Under the pieces are notes generated by a model. It was not told the DNA's origin. It did not search any database and saw only the letters and a program-made list of their open reading frames with translations. The position numbers were made by a program, and so were the translations under genes. This document shows, one piece after another, positions 18,464-24,518 of a stretch of DNA of 24,518 nucleotides. The stretch's first letter is position 1; each line of letters begins with the position of its first letter. Origin of the DNA: DASUZD01 sp036377055 (GTDB lineage: Bacteria; Actinomycetota; Thermoleophilia; Gaiellales; Gaiellaceae); the NCBI GenBank assembly GCA_036377055.1, contig DASUZD010000220.1, positions 1-24,518 of the forward strand. Direction: 5' to 3'.

Positions 18464-19060
18464 GTGCAACCAACTTCGCGCAACTCCAGTCGAACGAGCC
18501 AGCCCCTCGTCTACGAGAAGCTGAGCGACCCGATCCTGGTGACACGAGCGAGAGACGGAGACAAGCGGGCGCTCGCCGCCCTTTGCGAACGGCACGCGCC
18601 GCGGGTCGAGCGCCTCGCGCGCCATTTGCTGCACGATCCCGAGGACGCGCGCGACGCGGCGCAGGAGTCGCTCGCGAAGCTCTGCGTCCGGATCCGGCAG
18701 TTCCGCGGCGAGGCGCAGTTCTCGACATGGCTCCACCGGCTCGTGGTGAACACGTGCCGCGACGTCGCGCAGCGCCAGCGGGCGCGGGCGACGGAGCCGC
18801 TGGTCGAGGACCGGCGCGTCGCACGAGACGGCGATCCGACTCGCGCGGCCGCGATGTCGGAGCTTCGCTCGGAGCTCTGCCGCTCGCTCGCCGACCTGTC
18901 GGCCGAGCAGGCGCAGGTCGTCGTCCTCAAGGACGTCGTCGGGCTCTCGTTCGAGGAGATCTCTGCGGCGTCGGGGATGCCGGTGGGGACGGCGAAGTGT
19001 TACGCCCACCGCGGCCGGAACGGGCTTCGCGCCCGGCTGGCCGCAGTCGAGGTCGCGTGA
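18464..19060 (+). CDS. ECF-like RNA polymerase sigma factor heading the fab operon
   Basis: The 198 aa product has two sigma-70 regions. Region 2 is at about residues 38-107 (LCERHAPRVERLARHLLHDP, then DARDAAQESLAKLC and FSTWLHRLVVNTCRD). Region 4 is at about 142-192 (LSAEQAQVVVLKDVVGLSFEEI and the recognition-helix area GMPVGTAKCYAHRGRN). Region 1.1 and region 3 are absent, which is the ECF layout. The start is a GTG at 18464, the only usable start before region 2, leaving a disordered 20-residue lead. No anti-sigma gene is adjacent. The stop overlaps the fabZ GTG as GTGA, so it is translationally tied to fatty-acid synthesis genes. A role in adjusting fab expression is inference. Confidence 0.9.
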   Translation: MQPTSRNSSRTSQPLVYEKLSDPILVTRARDGDKRALAALCERHAPRVERLARHLLHDPEDARDAAQESLAKLCVRIRQFRGEAQFSTWLHRLVVNTCRDVAQRQRARATEPLVEDRRVARDGDPTRAAAMSELRSELCRSLADLSAEQAQVVVLKDVVGLSFEEISAASGMPVGTAKCYAHRGRNGLRARLAAVEVA

Positions 19061-19488
19061 AGACGCCCCTGGGCCGGGGCGAGATCGAGCAGATCCTGCC
19101 CCACCGGGACCCGTTCCTCCTGCTGGACGAGGTGGTCGAGCTCGAGCCCGGCGCGCGCGTGGTCGCGCGTAAGCGCGTCACCGACGACGACTGCGCCGGC
19201 CACTTTCCCGGGAATCCGATCATGCCGGGCGTGAAGATGGTCGAGGCGCTCGCGCAGGCCGGCGCTGTCGCAGTCCTGTGCGAGGAGCAGAACCGCGGCA
19301 AGCTGGCGCTCTTCGCCGGGATCGACGACGTCCGCTTCAAGCGGATCGTCCGGCCGGGCGAGGAGCTGACGCTGACGTGCGACCTCGAGACGGTCCGCGG
19401 CCCGATCGGCCGCGGGAAGGCTCGCGCGACGGTCGACGGCGAGCTCGCTGTGCGTGGGACGCTGACGTTCGCGGTGGACGAGCCGTGA
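19057..19488 (+). CDS. fabZ: 3-hydroxyacyl-ACP dehydratase FabZ
   Basis: FabZ dehydrates 3-hydroxyacyl-ACP to trans-2-enoyl-ACP in each elongation cycle. The 143 aa hot-dog-fold protein begins KTPLGRGEIEQILPHRDPFL, the classic N-terminus. The catalytic pair is H49 in GHFPGNPIMPG and E63 in VKMVEALAQ. The DDVRFKRIVRPGEEL block is intact. The GTG start at 19057-19059 overlaps the sigma-factor stop (GTGA), and the stop overlaps fabH the same way. Confidence 0.96.
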   Translation: MKTPLGRGEIEQILPHRDPFLLLDEVVELEPGARVVARKRVTDDDCAGHFPGNPIMPGVKMVEALAQAGAVAVLCEEQNRGKLALFAGIDDVRFKRIVRPGEELTLTCDLETVRGPIGRGKARATVDGELAVRGTLTFAVDEP

Positions 19489-20486
19489 TCGGCCTCGCCA
19501 ACGGAAGGCCCGTCGCGATCACCGGCCTCGGGTGCTACGTCCCCGACCGGGTGCTCACGAACGACGACCTCGCGCAGATGGTCGACACGTCGGACGAGTG
19601 GATCGTCGAGCGGACGGGGATCCGCGAACGGCGGATCGCTTCGGAGGAGGAGGCGATGTCGGACATCGCGCTCCCGGCGGCGCAGGCGGCTCTCGAGCAA
19701 GCCGGACTCGAGGGGCGCGAAATCGACCTGATCGTCGTGGCCACGGTCACTCCCGACATGGCCTTCCCGTCGACGGCCGCGATCCTCGGCGACCTGCTCG
19801 ACTCGCCGGACGCCGCCTGCTATGACCTCTCGGCCGGCTGTACGGGCTTCATGTACGCGCTCGCGCAGGCGTACGGGATGATCGCCGGCGGCCTCGCGTC
19901 GAAGGCGCTCGTCGTCGGCGGCGATGTGCTCTCGAAGATCCTCGACTGGGAAGACCGGTCGACGCTCGTCCTGTTCGGCGACGGCGCGGGCGCCGTCGTG
20001 CTCGAGCGCGTCGAGGAAGGCGGCTTCCTGGGCTTCGAGCTCGGCGCGGAGGGGGCCGGCGGCGTCCACCTGTGGCTGCCGGGGAGCGGCTCACGGGTGT
20101 TCGAGGAGCCCGAGAAGTACGTGAAGATGAACGGGCGCGAGGTCTACAAGTTCGCTACGCGCGTCCTCGTCAGCTCGGCCGAGAAGCTCCTCGCGGAGTG
20201 CGGCCGTTCGGTCGACGAGATCGACGTCTACGTGCCGCACCAGGCCAACATCCGGATCATGGACCACGCGGCGCGGAAGCTCGGCATTCCCGAGGAGAAG
20301 ATGGTCGTGAACGTCGACCGCTACGGCAACACGTCGTCGGGCTCGATCCCGCTTGCGCTCGCCGACGCGGTCGACGACGGGCGCATCCGGGACGGCGCGC
20401 TCGTGCTCATGACCGGCATGGGGGCGGGTCTCACCTGGGGGTCGAGTTTGATCGAGTGGGCGGAAAGGGGAAAGATCGCCGCGTGA
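19485..20486 (+). CDS. fabH: 3-oxoacyl-ACP synthase III FabH
   Basis: FabH starts fatty-acid synthesis by condensing an acyl-CoA with malonyl-ACP; in actinobacteria branched primers are often used. The 333 aa product shows the Cys-His-Asn triad: C119 in SAGCTGFMYAL, H252 in VPHQANIRI and N282 in GNTSSGSIPLAL. The N-terminal ITGLGCYVPDRVLTNDDLA and TSDEWIVERTGIRERR blocks are standard. The GTG start at 19485 overlaps fabZ (GTGA) and the TGA overlaps fabD (GTGA). Confidence 0.97.
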   Translation: MIGLANGRPVAITGLGCYVPDRVLTNDDLAQMVDTSDEWIVERTGIRERRIASEEEAMSDIALPAAQAALEQAGLEGREIDLIVVATVTPDMAFPSTAAILGDLLDSPDAACYDLSAGCTGFMYALAQAYGMIAGGLASKALVVGGDVLSKILDWEDRSTLVLFGDGAGAVVLERVEEGGFLGFELGAEGAGGVHLWLPGSGSRVFEEPEKYVKMNGREVYKFATRVLVSSAEKLLAECGRSVDEIDVYVPHQANIRIMDHAARKLGIPEEKMVVNVDRYGNTSSGSIPLALADAVDDGRIRDGALVLMTGMGAGLTWGSSLIEWAERGKIAA

Positions 20487-21403
20487 TCGCATTTTGCTTT
20501 CCAGGCCAGGGCTCGCTCGAAGCGGGCATGGGCCGCGAGGTCGCAGAGGCGGTGCCCGAGGCGATGGAGGTCTTCCGGGTCGCGAGCGAGGCGTCGGGGC
20601 TCGACCTCCGGCATCTCTGCTTCGAGGCCCCGATTCAGGAGCTCGTCGACACGGAGGTCCAGCAGCCGGCGCTCGTCGCCACGAGCCTCGCTCTCCTGGC
20701 GGCGCTGCGAAGCCGCGGGATCGAGCCCGACTACGTCGTCGGGCATTCGGTCGGGGAGTTCGCGGCGCTGGCGGCCGCCCGCGCGCTCGAGGTCGACGAG
20801 ACGATCGCGCTCGTGCGCGAGCGCGGGCTCGCGATGGCCGAGGCGGCCCGGGCGCATCCGGGCTCGATGGCCGCGATCCTCGGGCTGGAGGACGAGATCG
20901 TCGAGACGCTCTGCCGGAAGATCCTCGGCGTCTGGCCGGCGAACTACAACTGCCCGGGCCAGATCGTCGTGTCCGGTGAGGACCCGGCCGTCGAGGAGTG
21001 CTGCGAGGAGGCGCATCGGGAAGGCGCGCGCCGGACGGTCAAGCTCCAGGTCTCCGGCGCGTTCCACAGCCCGCTCGTCGCCCGCGCCGCCGATCGGCTC
21101 CGGCCGGCGCTCGAGCGTGTGCGGTTCAGCGAGCCCGTAGCGCCGTTCATGTCGACGGTGACCGCGAAGATCGAGCCGGTGCAGAGGCTGAGCACGCTGC
21201 TCGTCGATCAACTGACCGCACCGGTGAAGTTCACGCAGGCGGCCAGCGCTCTGGCTCGCGACGGCGTGAAGACGTTCGTCGAGGTCGGGCCGGGCTCGGT
21301 GCTCTCGGGCCTGATGAAGCGGATCGACCGCAGCGTGAAGGCGATTCCCGTGAACAGCATGGCCGGGCTCGAGAAGCTGGTGGAGAGCCTCCCCGCTGGC
21401 TAA
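20483..21403 (+). CDS. fabD: Malonyl-CoA:ACP transacylase FabD
   Basis: FabD moves malonyl from CoA to ACP. The 306 aa product begins IAFCFPGQGSLEAGMG, carries the nucleophile S89 in GHSVGEFAAL and the partner H195 in GAFHSPLV, and ends with the EVGPGSVLSGLMKRI block. The start is GTG at 20483 in a GTGA overlap with fabH. The TAA stop lies 5 nt downstream of the last base of the fabG CTG (21396-21398). Confidence 0.97.
   Translation: MIAFCFPGQGSLEAGMGREVAEAVPEAMEVFRVASEASGLDLRHLCFEAPIQELVDTEVQQPALVATSLALLAALRSRGIEPDYVVGHSVGEFAALAAARALEVDETIALVRERGLAMAEAARAHPGSMAAILGLEDEIVETLCRKILGVWPANYNCPGQIVVSGEDPAVEECCEEAHREGARRTVKLQVSGAFHSPLVARAADRLRPALERVRFSEPVAPFMSTVTAKIEPVQRLSTLLVDQLTAPVKFTQAASALARDGVKTFVEVGPGSVLSGLMKRIDRSVKAIPVNSMAGLEKLVESLPAG
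21379..21387 (+). promoter_or_regulatory. Ribosome-binding site that supports the fabG CTG start
   Basis: GGTGGAGAG within the end of fabD contains a GGAG core (21382-21385) located 10 nt before CTG 21396. No ATG, GTG or TTG in the fabG frame is within reach of it. Confidence 0.5.
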
Positions 21404-22130
21404 CGAGCCGTTTGCATCGCTAGACGGGAAGACAGCGCTCGTCACCGGAGGCTCGCGCGGGATCGGCCGTGCGATCGCGCTCGAGCTCGCGCGGGCCGGT
21501 GCGTCGGTCGTCGTCGGCTACCGCTCGGGCGCGGACGAGGCGAACGCGGTCGCCAAGGAGGCGGGCGGGCGTGCGATCTCCGCGGACGTCTCCGATCCGG
21601 AGGACGCGCGGCGCCTGGTCGACGAGGTCGGCGAGCTGGACGTTCTCGTCAACAACGCGGGCCTCACGCGCGACGGGCTGCTCGCGCGGATGTCCGACGA
21701 CGACTGGCGCGCGGTGATCGAGACGAACCTCTCGAGCGTCTTCTACACCTGCCGCGCCGCGGCCCGGCCGATGATGCGCCGACGGTCGGGAGCGATCGTC
21801 AACGTCTCGAGCGTCGTCGGCCTGCACGGGAACCCCGGCCAGACGAACTACGGCGCGTCGAAGGCCGGGATCATCGGCTTCACGAAGTCGCTCGCGCGCG
21901 AGCTCGGCAGCCGCGGCGTCCGCGCGAACGTCGTCGCGCCGGGGTACATCGACACCCGGCTGACGCAGGCCATCTCCGAGGAGATGCGCGGGCTGATGCT
22001 CGCGAACACGCCGCTCGGCCGGTTCGGCGATCCTGAGGACGTCGCAACCGCTGTACGCTTCCTCTGCTCCGACGACGCCTCGTTCATCACGGGCGAGGTC
22101 CTGCTCGTCGACGGGGGGCTGGGAATGTGA
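21396..22130 (+). CDS. fabG: 3-oxoacyl-ACP reductase FabG, apparent CTG start
   Basis: FabG reduces 3-oxoacyl-ACP with NADPH. The 244 aa short-chain dehydrogenase has the cofactor loop TGGSRGIG at residues 17-24, the NNAG motif, and the catalytic S139, Y152 and K156 in NVSSVVGLHG and NYGASKAG. The end DGGLGM is typical. The start is unusual. The frame is closed by a TGA at 21351-21353, and the first ATG is at 21690, in the middle of the protein. No GTG or TTG lies between. CTG at 21396-21398 gives a normal N-terminus (ANEPFASLDGKTALVTGG), lies 10 nt after a GGAG core and overlaps fabD by 8 nt. The product is secure and the CTG start is strongly supported. Confidence 0.95.
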   Translation: MANEPFASLDGKTALVTGGSRGIGRAIALELARAGASVVVGYRSGADEANAVAKEAGGRAISADVSDPEDARRLVDEVGELDVLVNNAGLTRDGLLARMSDDDWRAVIETNLSSVFYTCRAAARPMMRRRSGAIVNVSSVVGLHGNPGQTNYGASKAGIIGFTKSLARELGSRGVRANVVAPGYIDTRLTQAISEEMRGLMLANTPLGRFGDPEDVATAVRFLCSDDASFITGEVLLVDGGLGM

Positions 22131-23392
22131 GCGAGCTGAGCGTCAACGGCAACCGCAGGCGTGTCGTCATCACCGGGCTCGGCGGGGTGACGCCGCTCGG
22201 AAACGACGTCGAGTCGTCGTGGTCGGCGCTGCTCGCCGGCGAATCCGGCGCGGCCGAGATCACGCTCTTCGACCACACGGACTACCACGTTCACTTCGCC
22301 TGCGAGCTGAAGGACTTCGATCCGACGACATGGATCGACAGGAAGCGCGCGCGGCGGATGGACCGGTTCGCGCAGATGATCCTCGCCGCAGCGCGCCAGG
22401 CCGAGGACGACTCCGGAATCGACATCGCCGCGGAGCCCGAGCGCGTCGGCGCGTCCGTCGCGACGGGGATCGGCGGGCTCAAGTCGTTCCAGGACTGCTA
22501 CGACGTGCTGAAGGAGCGCGGGCCAGACCGCGTCAACCCGTTCTCGATCCCGTCGATCATCCCGAACATGGGTGCGGGGTGGGTGTCGATCGAGCTCGGG
22601 ACGAAGGGGCCGCTCACGTCGCAGTGCACGGCCTGCGCTGCGTCGAACATGGCGATCGGAGACGCGCTCGACGCGATCCGGATCGGCCGCGCCGACGTGA
22701 TGCTCGCCGGCGGGACGGAGGCGCCGATCTCGCGCGTCGGGATAGCCGGCTTCGACGCGATGCGCGCGCTCTCGCGGCGGAACGACGATCCCGAGCGCGC
22801 CTCGCGGCCGTTCGACGGCGAGCGCGACGGGCTCGTGATGGGCGAGGCCGCGGCGATCCTCGTCCTCGAGGAGCTCGAGCACGCGCGCGCCCGCGATGCG
22901 AAGATCTACGGCGAGCTGATCGGCTACGGGGTCTCCTCCGACGCCGCACACATGACCGAGCCCGACCCGACTGGCGAAAACCCGGCGCGCGCGATGCAGA
23001 TGGCGTTTGCGGACGCCGGCATCGATCCGTCGGAGGTCGACTACGTGAACGCGCACGCGACGTCGACGCCGCTCGGCGACGCGAGCGAGACGCGCGTCCT
23101 GAAGCTCGCGCTCGGTGAGGAGCACGCGCGGGAGACGCCGATCTCGTCCACGAAGGGCGCCACCGGCCACTGCTTCGGGGCCGCCGGCGCCGTCGAGGCG
23201 GTCTTCACGACCCTCGCGGCTCGCGACGGCAAGGTGCCGCCGACGATCAACTACGAGCAGCCCGACCCCGAGTGCGACCTCGACTACGTGCCGAACGAGT
23301 CACGCGATGCTGATGTGCGCGTCGCGGTGTCCAATAGCTTCGGCTTCGGCGGCCACAACGCGTGCATCGTGGTCCGCCGGCTCGAGGACTAG
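22127..23392 (+). CDS. fabF: 3-oxoacyl-ACP synthase II FabF
   Basis: FabF condenses malonyl-ACP with the growing acyl-ACP. The 421 aa product has the KAS triad: C170 in QCTACAASNMAIG, H310 in NAHATSTPLGD and H348 in GATGHCFGAAG, matching C163-H303-H340 of E. coli FabF. The start RRRVVITGLGGVTPLGNDV is standard. The GTG at 22127 overlaps fabG as GTGA. In most clusters an acyl carrier protein gene lies next to fabF; here fabG abuts fabF directly and no acpP is present. Confidence 0.97.
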   Translation: MSELSVNGNRRRVVITGLGGVTPLGNDVESSWSALLAGESGAAEITLFDHTDYHVHFACELKDFDPTTWIDRKRARRMDRFAQMILAAARQAEDDSGIDIAAEPERVGASVATGIGGLKSFQDCYDVLKERGPDRVNPFSIPSIIPNMGAGWVSIELGTKGPLTSQCTACAASNMAIGDALDAIRIGRADVMLAGGTEAPISRVGIAGFDAMRALSRRNDDPERASRPFDGERDGLVMGEAAAILVLEELEHARARDAKIYGELIGYGVSSDAAHMTEPDPTGENPARAMQMAFADAGIDPSEVDYVNAHATSTPLGDASETRVLKLALGEEHARETPISSTKGATGHCFGAAGAVEAVFTTLAARDGKVPPTINYEQPDPECDLDYVPNESRDADVRVAVSNSFGFGGHNACIVVRRLED

Positions 23393-23403
23393 CCTCTCCA
23401 CGC

Positions 23404-23985
23404 GTGCAGGTTCGTGTGTCGCAGCGCGCTCGGCGCGCTCGGATCGTCGTGCATCCGGATCGCCGGGTCGAGGTCGTCGTGCCGCCGCGGACCTCGCGGC
23501 ACGCCGTCGAGCGGCTCGTCGACGAGCACCGGGAGTGGGTCGCGCGTCGGCTCTCCGAGCTCGAGCCGGTTCTCGGGCTCGAGCGTCCGGGCGTCGTCTG
23601 GATCGGCGGCGAGCCGCGGCCGGCGCCCGCGGGAGTCGATCTCGGACGCTGGTACCGACGGCAGGCGCGGCGGCGGATCGGCGCGGTCGCGGCCTGGGAG
23701 GGCGGGCGGCTCGACCTCCGGCCGCGGTCGCTCGCGATCCGCGACCAGCGGACGCGCTGGGGCTCGTGCTCGAGCCGCGGAGCGCTCTCGTTCAACTGGC
23801 GGCTCGTGCTCGCGCCGCCCGCGGTGCTCCGCTACGTGGTCGTCCACGAGCTCTGCCACCTGCGGGAACCGAACCATTCGCCCGCGTTCTGGCGCCTCGT
23901 CGAAAGCGCGCTGCCGCGCTACGAAGAAGGCCGCGCGTGGCTCCGGCGGCACGGGCACGAGCTGCTCGCGTACCGGGTGGCTTGA
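23404..23985 (+). CDS. YgjP/SprT-like zinc metallopeptidase (DUF45 type)
   Basis: The 193 aa product carries the zinc site H148-E-L-C-H152 with the third ligand H158 in HELCHLREPNH, preceded by WGSCSSRGALSFNWRLV, a block diagnostic of the YgjP-like (PF01863, DUF45) family. The N-terminal half (IVVHPDRRVEVVVPPRTS) is the usual beta-rich region. The physiological substrate is unknown; some members are linked to restriction systems, but no such genes are near. GTG at 23404 is the likely start, 11 nt after fabF; GTG at 23413 is an alternative. No strong ribosome-binding site is visible. Confidence 0.88.
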   Translation: MQVRVSQRARRARIVVHPDRRVEVVVPPRTSRHAVERLVDEHREWVARRLSELEPVLGLERPGVVWIGGEPRPAPAGVDLGRWYRRQARRRIGAVAAWEGGRLDLRPRSLAIRDQRTRWGSCSSRGALSFNWRLVLAPPAVLRYVVVHELCHLREPNHSPAFWRLVESALPRYEEGRAWLRRHGHELLAYRVA

Positions 23986-23996
23986 CTTCCCGCCGG

Positions 23997-24002
23997 TAAG
24001 CT
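23997..24002 (+). promoter_or_regulatory. Possible -10 element for a leaderless HAD-family transcript
   Basis: TAAGCT lies 7 nt before the ATG at 24010, so transcription could begin at the start codon itself. It directly follows the motif shared with the sigma-factor promoter region. Low confidence without a -35 box. Confidence 0.3.
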
Positions 24003-24009
24003 CGGCCCG

Positions 24010-24518
24010 ATGGCGGAGCGGTGGGCGACCTTCGACTGCTACGGGACGCTCGTCGACTGGAACGCGGGAATCCGCGCGCAGCTCGCGCGCATCTTCGGCG
24101 ACGATCGTGCCGACGAGCTGCTCGCCCGCTACCACGAGCTCGAACCGGAGATCCAGGCGGAGCAGCCGTCGCTTCCGTACCGCGAGGTGGTGGCCGAGGC
24201 GATGCGCCGCCTCGGCGCGCAGCCCCACGAAGAGGGCGCGCTCGCCGAGTCGCTGCCGGATTGGCCGGTGTTCGACGAGGTCCCCGCGGCGCTCCAGGAC
24301 GCGCGCGACCGCGGCTGGCGGCTCGCGCTTCTTTCCAACTCCGACCGCGACCTCATCGAGGCGTCGCGTCGCCGGCTCGGTGTCCCGTTCGAGCTCGCGA
24401 TCGTGGCCGGCGAGATCGGCTCGTACAAGCCCGCGCCGGGCCATTGGGAGCGCTTCTATGCCGAGACCGGCGCCGAGCCCGAGCGCCATGTGCATGTGGC
24501 TCAGAGCCACTTTCACGA
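24010..24518 (+). CDS. Haloacid-dehalogenase-superfamily hydrolase, 3' end cut by the window edge
   Basis: The 169 codons present encode a HAD fold close to type II (L-2-) haloacid dehalogenases. Motif I is FDCYGTLVDW with nucleophile D9, motif II is ALLSNSD near residue 113, and the motif III region GSYKPAPGHWERF is near 140. The last visible residues, HVHVAQSHFH, match the HVAQSxxHD stretch of haloacid dehalogenases. The final motif is beyond the edge. Dehalogenase versus phosphatase activity cannot be decided here. The ATG at 24010 lies 24 nt after the metallopeptidase stop. No ribosome-binding site is visible, consistent with a leaderless transcript. Confidence 0.88.
   Translation, partial: MAERWATFDCYGTLVDWNAGIRAQLARIFGDDRADELLARYHELEPEIQAEQPSLPYREVVAEAMRRLGAQPHEEGALAESLPDWPVFDEVPAALQDARDRGWRLALLSNSDRDLIEASRRRLGVPFELAIVAGEIGSYKPAPGHWERFYAETGAEPERHVHVAQSHFH

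Noticed and set aside
21690..22130. ATG 21690 as the fabG start
   Set aside because: It would remove the entire cofactor-binding half (TGGSRGIG and NNAG); the upstream frame encodes it perfectly without a stop.

Overview
The window is a high-G+C bacterial chromosome segment centred on the replication origin. The order parB-parA-rsmG-jag-yidC-yidD-rnpA-rpmH (leftward) followed by dnaA-dnaN-recF-dciA(DUF721)-gyrB-gyrA (rightward) is the classic origin neighbourhood of Actinomycetota. A DUF721 gene between recF and gyrB is the arrangement also known from mycobacteria (Rv0004). The style of the proteins suggests a deep actinobacterial lineage such as Thermoleophilia (Gaiellales or Solirubrobacterales), but that placement is inference from family resemblance, not from a marker search.

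Layout. 1-3984 (minus strand): segregation (ParB cut by the left edge, ParA), 16S rRNA methylation (RsmG), the Jag/YidC/YidD membrane-insertion group, RNase P protein and ribosomal protein L34, packed with 4-8 nt overlaps. 3985-4299: the rpmH-dnaA spacer with one perfect and several near-perfect DnaA boxes and a T-rich patch, the best oriC candidate. 4300-13491 (plus strand): dnaA, dnaN, recF, dciA, gyrB, gyrA. 13586-13870: a small MerR-type HTH protein. 13867-16748 (minus strand): galT, an SPFH/slipin gene and an NfeD-type membrane protease, read against the direction of the replication arm. 16834-18432: a secreted PGRP/amidase_2 cell-wall hydrolase with a C-terminal FlgD-like Ig fold. 18464-23392: an ECF-like sigma factor fused by stop/start overlaps to a complete fabZ-fabH-fabD-fabG-fabF type II fatty-acid synthesis cluster with no acpP. 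23404-24518: a YgjP/SprT-like metallopeptidase and a haloacid-dehalogenase-family gene cut by the right edge.

How it works together. The left block couples segregation, membrane-protein insertion and translation genes. The right block couples the initiator, clamp, RecF, a predicted DciA helicase loader and gyrase. The fab block is one translationally coupled unit with its own sigma factor at the head.

The most notable observation is that three full-length, otherwise intact genes (recF, galT, fabG) have no ATG, GTG or TTG at or upstream of the family-conserved N-terminus. Each has a CTG exactly where the initiator Met is expected. Two of the three form a CTGA stop/start overlap, parallel to the ATGA and GTGA overlaps used by neighbouring genes. 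Other points of interest are a terminator-like hairpin with a T6 tract directly in front of gyrB, two hairpins and a possible 28-codon ORF between dnaN and recF, an Escherichia-type insertion in GyrB, non-standard residues at quinolone-determining positions of GyrA and GyrB, and possible leaderless promoters. No rRNA, tRNA, CRISPR, IS element or convincing parS site was seen.
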